Assembly: GCA_964557375.1 (NCBI GenBank)
Contig: CAZKZZ010000069.1
Coordinates: 1-17,247, forward strand
Length of the DNA: 17,247 nucleotides
From: CAZKZZ01 sp964557375
GTDB taxonomy: Bacteria; Spirochaetota; Spirochaetia; SPDA01; CAZJBZ01
Direction: 5' to 3'
Below, in pieces: positions 1-7,126 of this stretch (positions within the stretch are counted from its first letter, which is position 1; each line of letters begins with the position of its first letter). The position numbers and the translations under genes were made by a program. The notes beneath the pieces were generated by a model. It did no database searches, was not told the DNA's origin, and saw only the letters and a program-made list of their open reading frames with translations.

Positions 1-438
1 AAAGTACCGGGCAAATACTTCGGTATCGTCCGCTGTTTCCGCTACGATCAGGTCGATGCGACCCACCTCTCCGATTTCTATCAGACCGAAGGGATTGTAT
101 TGGGAGAAGATGTAAACCTCCGGACACTCTTGGGACTTTTACGAATGTTTGCGGTAGAAGTGGCCGGGGCCGAAGAGGTGATGTATGTCCCCGGGTACTT
201 TCCCTTTACCGAGCCGTCCGTCGAGGTGCACATCAAACATCCCGTATTGGGATGGTTCGAGCTGGGGGGGTCGGGGATCTTCCGTCCGGAAGTGACCGAA
301 CCGTTGGGTGTTACTGTACCTGTTCTGGCCTGGGGCCTGGGAATTGACCGGATGGCGCTCATGTCTCTCGGATTAAACGACTTGCGGGAACTTTTCTCCC
401 ACAATATCGAAAATGTGCGCTTGAGGAGGAGAAAATAA
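1..438 (+). CDS. pheS: Phenylalanyl-tRNA synthetase alpha subunit, C-terminal part (5' truncated by window edge)
   Basis: Charges tRNA-Phe with phenylalanine together with PheT as a cytoplasmic alpha2-beta2 class II synthetase. The window opens inside the catalytic core, in frame 1. Motif 2 is visible as a C-F-R-Y-D-Q stretch followed by D-A-T-H, then the phenylalanine-pocket strand with F-P-F-T-E-P-S and V-E-V-H, and finally motif 3 with G-L-G-I-D-R-M near the C-terminus, so the last ~145 residues of the subunit are present. The wording of these motifs resembles archaeal/spirochaetal PheS rather than the common bacterial form, in agreement with the short PheT next door. The stop is TAA and pheT starts one base later. 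An AGGAGG at 424-429, inside the end of this gene, serves pheT, so the two are co-transcribed and probably translationally coupled. Confidence 0.95.
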   Translation, partial: KVPGKYFGIVRCFRYDQVDATHLSDFYQTEGIVLGEDVNLRTLLGLLRMFAVEVAGAEEVMYVPGYFPFTEPSVEVHIKHPVLGWFELGGSGIFRPEVTEPLGVTVPVLAWGLGIDRMALMSLGLNDLRELFSHNIENVRLRRRK

Positions 439-439
439 G

Positions 440-2164
440 ATGCCGAAAATAGAAGTCCAGGAACAGCCGTTCTACAATTTGTTCGACCGAAAAGAATCCA
501 TAGATACACTCCTGCCCACGTTTCCGGCCGCTAAAGCGGAACTCGACGATCATGACCGCGAGGCGGGTGTACTCAAGATAGAGCTAAACGATACAAACCG
601 GCCCGACCTCTGGTCTACCGCCGGTCTTGCCCGACAGCTCCGTGTGTTCAAGGGGGGGAGCGTTCCTTCCTACGATTTTTTCTCCACTAAAGAGGAGCAG
701 AAGGATTGCGAGGAGCGGGAGATTATCGTAGACGGGTCGGTACAGGATGTACGGCCCTATATTGCCGGTCTTGCCGTGAAGGGGCGGACCATCGACGATC
801 CCCTCCTCAAAGAGATCATTCAGCTGCAGGAGAAACTGTGCTGGAATTTCGGGCAGAAGCGGAAGGCGATTGCCATGGGTGTACACCGAAGCAGGCTCAT
901 TACCTATCCCCTCCGGTATCGGGGGGCCGACCCTGACAACACATCCTTCGTACCACTCGATTTTACAGAATCACTCACCCTCCGCGAGATTCTCGAGAAG
1001 CACCCGAAGGGGCAGCAGTTCGGTCACATTGTGGCTGATCTCGATAGGTTCCCCTTTCTCACCGACGACACGGGAGATGTATTGAGTTTTCCGCCGGTCA
1101 TAAACAGTGCGAAGATCGGGGCAGTAGAGGTGGGGGATGATTATCTCTTTATCGATCTTACAGGGCCCGACATCTATTCGGTCACCTTGGCCGCCTCTAT
1201 CATGGCCTGTGATCTCAGTGATGCCGGGTTTACCATCCTCCCGGTCAAGGTGATCTATCCGTACGACACACCCTTCGGCAGAGAAATCGTTACACCCTAC
1301 TACTTTCAGGAGCCTGTAACGGTAAAAATCGACTATGCAAACAAACTGTTAGGGGTCGACCTGTCCGCGGAAGAAGCGGCCCGTGCCGTCGAGCGGATGG
1401 GATGCAGGGTGGAACAGGGAGAAGATGCCATTACTGTAACGCCACCCGTTTACCGGAACGACTTTCTCCATCCGGTGGATATAATAGAAGATATTATGAT
1501 CGGCCGGGAAATGGAGAGCTTTGAACCGATTATGCCTACCGATTTTACGGTGGGACGGCTCACCGAGATGACCGCGTTTTCCCGCCGAATTAAGGACATC
1601 ATGGTCGGACTGGGGTTTCAGGAAATGGTATACAACTACCTCGGCTCAAAACGGGACTATATCGATTTGATGGCCCCGTCAGGTGAACAAGAGCCGGAAA
1701 AACCCCAAGCAGCGGACATCATCCAAATCGATAATCCGATGAGTGAAAACTTCGAATATGTGAGAAATTCGATTCTTCCCTGTCTTCTCTCTTCCGAGTC
1801 GGTTTCCGCGCATGCGGTATATCCCCATCGAATATTCGAAATCGGCAAGACGGCCCGGCTGGATGCGTCCGAGAATTACGGTACACTCACTACCGACAAC
1901 ATCGGGTTTCTCAACGCGGACACCGGAGAAGACTTTAACGGAGTCAGCTCCCAGGTCTCGGCCCTCTTCTTTTATATGAACCGGGAGTACACGGTCCGGG
2001 AGAGCAAGGACCCCCGTTTTATCCCCGGAAGAGCGGCCGATATCATATATAATGAAAAAAAAGCCGGCGTATTCGGTGAAATTGCACCGGGCGTACTCGA
2101 GAATTGGGGAATTCAGGTCCCTTGTACCGGCTGTGAAATAGATTTATCGGTGATTGTAGAATAG
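440..2164 (+). CDS. pheT: Phenylalanyl-tRNA synthetase beta subunit, short archaeal/spirochaete type
   Basis: Partner of PheS. At 574 residues it is far shorter than the usual bacterial PheT of about 800, and lacks the N-terminal tRNA-binding (EMAP-like) and C-terminal anticodon-binding extensions; this is the archaeal/eukaryotic architecture that spirochaetes also carry. A B3/B4 editing-type region occupies roughly residues 85-260. A B5 domain runs about 290-365 and ends in the typical Y-R-N-D-F-L-H-P-V-D-I-I-E-D stretch. A degenerate synthetase core fills the rest. The ATG at 440 lies 10 bases after AGGAGG and one base after the pheS stop. The stop codon (TAG) overlaps the next gene's Shine-Dalgarno (TAGGAGG). 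Identification is firm from length, B5 motif and linkage to pheS. Confidence 0.95.
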   Translation: MPKIEVQEQPFYNLFDRKESIDTLLPTFPAAKAELDDHDREAGVLKIELNDTNRPDLWSTAGLARQLRVFKGGSVPSYDFFSTKEEQKDCEEREIIVDGSVQDVRPYIAGLAVKGRTIDDPLLKEIIQLQEKLCWNFGQKRKAIAMGVHRSRLITYPLRYRGADPDNTSFVPLDFTESLTLREILEKHPKGQQFGHIVADLDRFPFLTDDTGDVLSFPPVINSAKIGAVEVGDDYLFIDLTGPDIYSVTLAASIMACDLSDAGFTILPVKVIYPYDTPFGREIVTPYYFQEPVTVKIDYANKLLGVDLSAEEAARAVERMGCRVEQGEDAITVTPPVYRNDFLHPVDIIEDIMIGREMESFEPIMPTDFTVGRLTEMTAFSRRIKDIMVGLGFQEMVYNYLGSKRDYIDLMAPSGEQEPEKPQAADIIQIDNPMSENFEYVRNSILPCLLSSESVSAHAVYPHRIFEIGKTARLDASENYGTLTTDNIGFLNADTGEDFNGVSSQVSALFFYMNREYTVRESKDPRFIPGRAADIIYNEKKAGVFGEIAPGVLENWGIQVPCTGCEIDLSVIVE

Positions 2165-2177
2165 GAGGCGTGAAATC

Positions 2178-2666
2178 ATGAATGTAGGTATTGATGCAGT
2201 TCAGCTTACCTGGTCGGACGAATGCAACATCATTGTCGGACAGTCCCATTTTATTAAAACGGTAGAAGACCTTGCCGAAATACTGATAAGCTCCGTCCCC
2301 GGTATTGAGTTCGGGTTGGCTTTCAACGAAGCTTCCGGGCCCTGCCTTGTGCGTACCGAGGGGAACAATGAAACCCTTGTCCGCGACGCGGTCGGATGTG
2401 CAGAAAGTGTCGGCGCAGGTCATACCTTTTTCCTGGTCATCAAAAACGCTTTTCCGATCAATGTGCTCAATCAGATAAAGAACTGCCAGGAAGTAGTATC
2501 TATTTTCGCTGCAACGGCCAATCCACTCCAGGTCATCGTAGCAGAAACGGACCAGGGAAGGGGTATTATCGGGGTTATCGACGGATATGCACCGAAAGGT
2601 ACCGAAGGTGAATCGGAGAAAGAAAAGCGGAAGACAATGCTCAGGAACTTCGGATATAAGTTTTGA
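2178..2666 (+). CDS. Adenosine-specific kinase family protein (PF04008, formerly DUF355)
   Basis: A 162-residue cytoplasmic protein, full length for this family. I recognise it by the block F-N-E-A-S-G-P (49-55), the G-H-T-F-F stretch (81-85), A-F-P-I-N-V-L-N (91-98), A-A-T-A-N-P (111-116), V-A-E-T (121-124) and G-R-G-I-I-G-V-I-D-G (127-136), all hallmarks of the small adenosine-binding family found widely in archaea and in scattered bacteria. The name comes from structural and binding work on archaeal members; the physiological role is not well established. It starts 13 bases after pheT behind AGGAGG (2163-2168, 9-base spacing), so it very likely belongs to the pheST transcript. No signal peptide or membrane segment is visible. 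Family assignment is good, function uncertain. Confidence 0.82.
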   Translation: MNVGIDAVQLTWSDECNIIVGQSHFIKTVEDLAEILISSVPGIEFGLAFNEASGPCLVRTEGNNETLVRDAVGCAESVGAGHTFFLVIKNAFPINVLNQIKNCQEVVSIFAATANPLQVIVAETDQGRGIIGVIDGYAPKGTEGESEKEKRKTMLRNFGYKF

Positions 2667-2729
2667 AGGTTTTAAGGCCCGGCTGTTCGATGTATTCATT
2701 CATCTCGCCCGTTCACGGAAAAAAACTGC

Positions 2730-2768
2730 TTTACTCTTAAGAGACGTGCCTTATATAATAGTGGAGGG
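2730..2768 (+). promoter_or_regulatory. Candidate promoter and palindrome ahead of the response-regulator gene
   Basis: A perfect TATAAT lies at 2754-2759, with a weak TTTACT (2730-2735) 18 bases upstream as a possible -35. A perfect 10-base palindrome, CTCTTAAGAG (2734-2743), sits in the spacer and could bind a regulator. The Shine-Dalgarno GGAGGG is at 2763-2768, 7 bases before the ATG. A start site 7 bases after TATAAT would fall inside that Shine-Dalgarno, so the real -10 may be the overlapping TTATAT (2751-2756), or the match may be chance in an AT-rich gap. No terminator hairpin with a T-run is visible between the upstream gene and this point. Confidence 0.45.
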
Positions 2769-2775
2769 TTAGTGT

Positions 2776-4035
2776 ATGAAGAAAATAATGATCATCGATG
2801 AATCGGCTCTGTTCCGAGACTATATCTCCAACAAACTGCAGGCATACAATTTTAATGTCATCGAGGGGAAAAGCGGCCTCGAGGGCATTGTCAAAATGAG
2901 AAATGAAATGCCCGATCTCGTTATCATGGATTATTTTCTCTCACGGAAAAGCAGTACAGAGGTCCTGCAGGAGAAAAAGAACAACCCGAACACTCAGAGT
3001 ATACCGGTCATCATGGTCTCTTCTAAAATCGATAAGAGCAAGCTTGTAGAGATAGCCAAGTTCGGGGTAAAAAAGTTCTTCTCCAAGCCGATCAAAATAG
3101 ACACCCTGCTCAAAACAATTTCTGAGCTGCTGAATGTCCAGCTGGAAATCGACAATACCCCCTGCATCATCGAGGTTCATTTCAACGATGATATTCTCTT
3201 CATCGAGATTGCCCAGGGGCTCAATAAAGAGAAAATCGAACTGCTCAAGTATAAACTTACGGAGCTGCTCGAGCTCTATCAGGTAAAGACCCCAAAGGTC
3301 CTTATCATGATGTCCAATATCGAACTCTCTTCGGATGATTCGGGAAAACTGCAGTATCTTCTCAATACCATTTTGGAGCACGGCAGTACAAAACCGAAGT
3401 TCATGAAAATCCTCACAAATTCGGATTTCGTGAAAAAGTATATCGCTTCCCGCGAAGATTTTGCCGAAATCGGAGTTGCCAATAACCTCAGCGAGGCGAT
3501 GGATGATCTGTTAGGACTGAAACCGGACGAGTATGCTCATGATGACGTTGTTAGGAGCAAGCTGCTGACCTCTTCCGCTCCGAAGAAAGAGAAGGAAGAG
3601 TCTTTCCAGCTGCGGTTCGAGGACCAGAAAGTGGAATCCGTCGAGGAAAAGCTGGACAGTCTCGGCCAAAACGTCACTATCGGCGTTGTGGATGATGATA
3701 TTGTGATCCAGGAACTTGTAAAGACTGTATTTTCCGAAACCGGATGGAAGATGCAGGTTTATGAAAACGGCAAACAGTTTGTGGATGATATTGCTAACCA
3801 AACATTTGATCTGGTCTTTCTCGATTTGATGATGCCGGAGATGAACGGGTTCCAGGTAATGCAGTATTTAAAAGAGAACAATGTCGATGTTCCGGTAATC
3901 GTCTTTTCCGCGCTGAGCAGAAAAGAGACCGTTGTCAAAGCGGTAAGTTTCGGTATTCACAGCTATATGATCAAACCGCTCAAACCCGAGCTGATCATTC
4001 AGAAAACTGCAGAAGTGTTAGGGAGAAGTTTTTAA
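2776..4035 (+). CDS. Double-receiver response regulator with a STAS-like middle domain
   Basis: A 419-residue cytoplasmic signalling protein without a DNA-binding output. The first receiver (about 1-122) has acidic pair D8/E9, phospho-acceptor D52, switch residue S82 and conserved K104. The second receiver (about 299-417) has D306/D307, D350 in an L-D-L-M-M-P motif, S378 and K400 followed by P. Both look competent for phosphorylation. Residues about 130-250 follow a strand-strand-helix-strand-helix-strand-helix order and contain D-D-S-G (187-190), which resembles the phosphorylation loop of anti-anti-sigma STAS domains; this is my inference from pattern. A charged linker (about 250-298) joins it to the second receiver. 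The hybrid kinase gene begins 8 bases downstream, so they form a signalling pair. The ATG follows GGAGGG with 7-base spacing. Confidence 0.88.
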   Translation: MKKIMIIDESALFRDYISNKLQAYNFNVIEGKSGLEGIVKMRNEMPDLVIMDYFLSRKSSTEVLQEKKNNPNTQSIPVIMVSSKIDKSKLVEIAKFGVKKFFSKPIKIDTLLKTISELLNVQLEIDNTPCIIEVHFNDDILFIEIAQGLNKEKIELLKYKLTELLELYQVKTPKVLIMMSNIELSSDDSGKLQYLLNTILEHGSTKPKFMKILTNSDFVKKYIASREDFAEIGVANNLSEAMDDLLGLKPDEYAHDDVVRSKLLTSSAPKKEKEESFQLRFEDQKVESVEEKLDSLGQNVTIGVVDDDIVIQELVKTVFSETGWKMQVYENGKQFVDDIANQTFDLVFLDLMMPEMNGFQVMQYLKENNVDVPVIVFSALSRKETVVKAVSFGIHSYMIKPLKPELIIQKTAEVLGRSF

Positions 4036-4043
4036 GCGGCCGT

Positions 4044-6521
4044 ATGGCAATAAACCCGCAATTGTTCCAGGTAGTATTTGAAGCCTCTAATTCCGGGATG
4101 GTTATCCTGGGAAAGAAGGGCGAGATACTCCACTGCAACCGTGCATTTCGGAATATGTCCGGAATGCAGAGCAGTACTCTCAAATCAAAAAAACTGAGTG
4201 ATTTTCTTCAAGACTCCGATCAAGATTTTTTTGTCGCCAATTTCGAGAAACTGGTGACAGGAAATGGAAAGCATTTTCAGTTGGAAGTGAAACACCAAAA
4301 TGATCAGCGAAGCCCGAGTTGGTGGCTTATGGAACTCACTCGGGAAATCGATCCAAACGAAAACAAGCGGTTTATCTTCGGAATCGTCCATGATGTCACT
4401 GCCGATAAGATGGGGCGGCAAAAACTCATCGATGAAAAGGAGAGTGCTGAGAAAGCAACCAGGGTCAAATCTGATTTTCTGGCGAATATGAGTCATGAAA
4501 TAAGGACCCCGATCCACACCATAATCGGTATGAACGAGCTGCTCATCGAAACGAATTTGGATGAAGAGCAGCAGGAATACGCCCAGCAGGTCAAATTTGC
4601 AGCTGATGTCCTGCTCAGCCTGATTAATGATATCCTTGATTTCTCGAAAATCGAAGCGGGAAAGCTGAACCTGGAAACCATTGAGTTCGATCTCCATAAG
4701 ATGGTAGAAGATGCGGTTGATCTCCTTTCTCTCGAAGCTCATAAAAAAGGACTGGAAGCCATACTCTGTATTGAGGAGGGCGTTCCTCGAAAGGTAGGGG
4801 GAGACCCCGTCAGACTGCGGCAGATTATTGTCAATCTTTTCAACAATGCTATCAAGTTTACAAAAGAGGGAGAGATTGTTGTTACCATCGATAAAAAGAA
4901 TGAAACGGACGGTGATTATACGCTCTTTTTTAAAGTAAGAGACACCGGCATCGGGATACCCAAAGACAAGGTGAATAAACTGTTCAAAGCGTTTTCCCAG
5001 GTGGACACCTCTACAACCCGGAAATTCGGAGGTACGGGGCTCGGCCTATCCATCTCTCAAAACCTAGTGAATATGATGAACGGAGAGATCGGAGTGGAAA
5101 GCGAGTATGAAGAAGGCTCTACATTCTGGTTTACCGTTGAGCTGAAAAAGGCGGACGGAAAAGAGCCAAAACTGTCCATCCCGGATGATTATGAGCCGGT
5201 AAAGGCACTGGTCGTAGACGATAATAACACCTCACGAGGCATTGTAAAACAGTACCTCGAAGAGTGGGGCTGTCATGCGGTACCGGTATCGAACGGGGAG
5301 GACGCGCTGGCCCTCCTCAAGAGTGGTGTAGAGAAGGGGGACCCATTTAATCTCTGTATTGTGGACCTGCTCATGCCCGGTATGGACGGGTGGCAGTTTG
5401 CCAGTGAGGTAAATGCTGATAAGCGGATCAACTCCACCAAGATGGTTCTTTTGAGTCCCACCGGCAAGAGCGGTGATGAGGCAAAGATGAAGCTCCTCCG
5501 CTGGTACGATGCGTATTTGAGTAAGCCGCTCAAGAAAAAAGAACTGTATGATTGTGTCGTAAGGATCATGGGCGCAGAGACAGACCTCGAAGCCGTAGAA
5601 GAGCTCGAAGAAATCTCAGGGGCCGGGGGCGAACGTGCTCATAAGAAGATTGCCCACGGACTTATTCTCGTTGCCGAGGATCATGAAGTAAATCAGCAGC
5701 TGTTCCAGACGATTCTCGAAAATATGGGGCATGAAGTCCGTCTCGCTAACAACGGGCTGGAGGCTCTGGAAGCAGCAGAAAAGGAGAACTTTTCGGTCAT
5801 TTTCATGGATGTCCAAATGCCGGAGATGAACGGGTATGAGGCGACGGTAAAGATACGGGAGAAAGGTATTAAAACGCCGATTATCGCAGCGACCGCCTCT
5901 GCTGTAAAAGGAGAGCAGGATAAGTGTTTTGAGGTGGGCATGGACGATATCCTGATAAAACCGTTTAAAAAGAGGGACATTGAACCGCTTTTAGAGAAAT
6001 GGCTGCCGGAAGAAACGAGCGATACCGCGCCTGCTGAACCGGCTGAAGAATTAGAACCGGTTGCAGATTTAGAACCGGCGGAGCCTGTAGAACCGGCGGA
6101 ACCGGCGCCGGAAAAGCCGCAGCCAAGAGCCCCGAGCTTTGTGCCCCCCACAGCCGAATCCTCGGCACCGGAAGTTCCCATAGGTGATAATTACATTTTC
6201 AATTTTCAAGAAGCAGTTGCCAATTTTATGGGAAAGGAAGAGGTTGTAAAAAAGGTGCTCCGGTCATTTATCGAGAAGGTAGAAACCCAAATACCTAACA
6301 TGGAGGATTCCCTCAAAAAGAACGACATGGAAAAATTACGAGGTGAAGCCCATTCCATCAAGGGCGGAGCATGGAATTTAGAAGTGAGAAAGCTCGGCGA
6401 CTGCGCGAAAGAACTCGAAGACTCTTCCCGGGAAGAACGGGCCGAGGATTCAAAACGCAATTTCAAAGAATTCCGTAAAGCGTATCAGGAGTTCCTCGAG
6501 TTTGTACAACCTATTCTCTAG
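4044..6521 (+). CDS. Soluble hybrid histidine kinase: PAS-HisKA-HATPase_c-REC-REC-Hpt
   Basis: An 825-residue phosphorelay kinase with no membrane segment, so a cytoplasmic sensor. Order: PAS domain about 5-125; coiled linker about 125-145; dimerisation/phospho-acceptor domain with H151 in S-H-E-I-R-T-P; ATPase with N box around 264-268, D-T-G-I-G-I (300-305) and G-G-T-G-L-G-L (329-335); receiver 1 about 386-508 (D392/D393, D441, S471, K494); receiver 2 about 539-652 (E545/D546, D589, T617, K639); a Pro/Ala/Glu linker about 660-712; and a C-terminal Hpt domain with H770 in A-H-S-I-K-G-G. All phosphotransfer residues are present, so an internal relay His-Asp-His is possible, ending on the upstream double-receiver protein. 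No clear Shine-Dalgarno precedes the ATG, suggesting coupling to the upstream gene 8 bases away. The PAS ligand is unknown. Confidence 0.93.
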   Translation: MAINPQLFQVVFEASNSGMVILGKKGEILHCNRAFRNMSGMQSSTLKSKKLSDFLQDSDQDFFVANFEKLVTGNGKHFQLEVKHQNDQRSPSWWLMELTREIDPNENKRFIFGIVHDVTADKMGRQKLIDEKESAEKATRVKSDFLANMSHEIRTPIHTIIGMNELLIETNLDEEQQEYAQQVKFAADVLLSLINDILDFSKIEAGKLNLETIEFDLHKMVEDAVDLLSLEAHKKGLEAILCIEEGVPRKVGGDPVRLRQIIVNLFNNAIKFTKEGEIVVTIDKKNETDGDYTLFFKVRDTGIGIPKDKVNKLFKAFSQVDTSTTRKFGGTGLGLSISQNLVNMMNGEIGVESEYEEGSTFWFTVELKKADGKEPKLSIPDDYEPVKALVVDDNNTSRGIVKQYLEEWGCHAVPVSNGEDALALLKSGVEKGDPFNLCIVDLLMPGMDGWQFASEVNADKRINSTKMVLLSPTGKSGDEAKMKLLRWYDAYLSKPLKKKELYDCVVRIMGAETDLEAVEELEEISGAGGERAHKKIAHGLILVAEDHEVNQQLFQTILENMGHEVRLANNGLEALEAAEKENFSVIFMDVQMPEMNGYEATVKIREKGIKTPIIAATASAVKGEQDKCFEVGMDDILIKPFKKRDIEPLLEKWLPEETSDTAPAEPAEELEPVADLEPAEPVEPAEPAPEKPQPRAPSFVPPTAESSAPEVPIGDNYIFNFQEAVANFMGKEEVVKKVLRSFIEKVETQIPNMEDSLKKNDMEKLRGEAHSIKGGAWNLEVRKLGDCAKELEDSSREERAEDSKRNFKEFRKAYQEFLEFVQPIL
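6036..6107 (+). repeat. 18-bp period in-frame repeat encoding Glu-Pro hexapeptides
   Basis: GAACCGG recurs at 6036, 6054, 6072, 6090 and 6099, the first four exactly 18 bases apart. In the kinase frame this encodes four hexapeptides, residues 665-688: E-P-A-E-E-L, E-P-V-A-D-L, E-P-A-E-P-V, E-P-A-E-P-A. It forms the stiff linker between the second receiver and the Hpt domain, a region likely to vary in copy number between strains. Confidence 0.8.
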
Positions 6522-7123
6522 AAAAATTTTTCCCCGTACGCATGCCCCTGCCTGAATACAGCGAGATTTTCTTCGACTCTTCTCTTGAGGTTGGCTTTGA
6601 TTGTTTTATCCATCTCCTCACGGGTTATATTGAGGACGGCAGTTGCTTCTGTCGGGCCGGATTCCAGTATGGCTGTGAGCACCCCCAGCACGAAAATATT
6701 GTGAGGGGCTTCCGCGTCATGTATCCCGTAAAGATGGCCCGTCCGTTTGGAAAACTCACCTGCAATGCTCGAAAATGACGGATATTCTTCTTTTTTTAGA
6801 ATCATCGGAGTAGGAACAAATGAATAATCGAGAAGGACCGCCACGCCGTCTTGTTTTAGATAAGAAAGCGAGTTCACCGCTTCTCCCAATTCCATCCCCA
6901 CGAGAATATCGGCATCGCCGTTTGATATGCGGGACCCGTATTCCTCGGTGTGGTCCGCAGAAATACGTATTTCCGAGGTAACGCGGCCGCCCCGCTGGGC
7001 CATCCCTTTTGAATTGAACAGCGTCACTTTTTTACCCGCCTCTGAAGCGTAAGCCGCGATCATTTTGGAAAGAGTGACGACCCCCTGTCCTCCCAGTCCG
7101 GCAATGAATATGCTCGTAACCAT
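6518..7123 (-). CDS. iorB: Indolepyruvate:ferredoxin oxidoreductase, beta subunit
   Basis: The 201-residue small subunit of the thiamine-diphosphate and Fe-S enzyme that oxidatively decarboxylates aryl-pyruvates to aryl-acetyl-CoA, passing electrons to ferredoxin. The N-terminus shows the A-G-L-G-G-Q-G-V signature (8-15) of the gamma/KorC-like domain of 2-oxoacid oxidoreductases, followed by the S-K-G-M-A-Q-R-G-G block (38-46). Length is typical of IorB. It starts 3 bases after the iorA stop, with GGGAGGG inside the end of iorA as its ribosome site, so the two subunits are co-translated. Its TAG stop shares bases with the TAG of the converging kinase gene (CTAG at 6518-6521). Confidence rests on motif plus direct linkage to iorA. 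Confidence 0.93.
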   Translation of the reverse strand: MVTSIFIAGLGGQGVVTLSKMIAAYASEAGKKVTLFNSKGMAQRGGRVTSEIRISADHTEEYGSRISNGDADILVGMELGEAVNSLSYLKQDGVAVLLDYSFVPTPMILKKEEYPSFSSIAGEFSKRTGHLYGIHDAEAPHNIFVLGVLTAILESGPTEATAVLNITREEMDKTIKANLKRRVEENLAVFRQGHAYGEKFF

Positions 7124-7126
7124 AAT

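Noticed and set aside
2043..2699. Minus-strand open frame of 218 codons opposite pheT and the adenosine-kinase-family gene
   Set aside because: It lies fully antisense to two well-supported genes and shows no family motif.
5693..6181. Minus-strand open frame of 162 codons rich in Gly, Ala and Ser
   Set aside because: It is the antisense shadow of the kinase's second receiver and Glu-Pro repeat; its composition mirrors the GAACCGG repeats and it has no recognisable domain.
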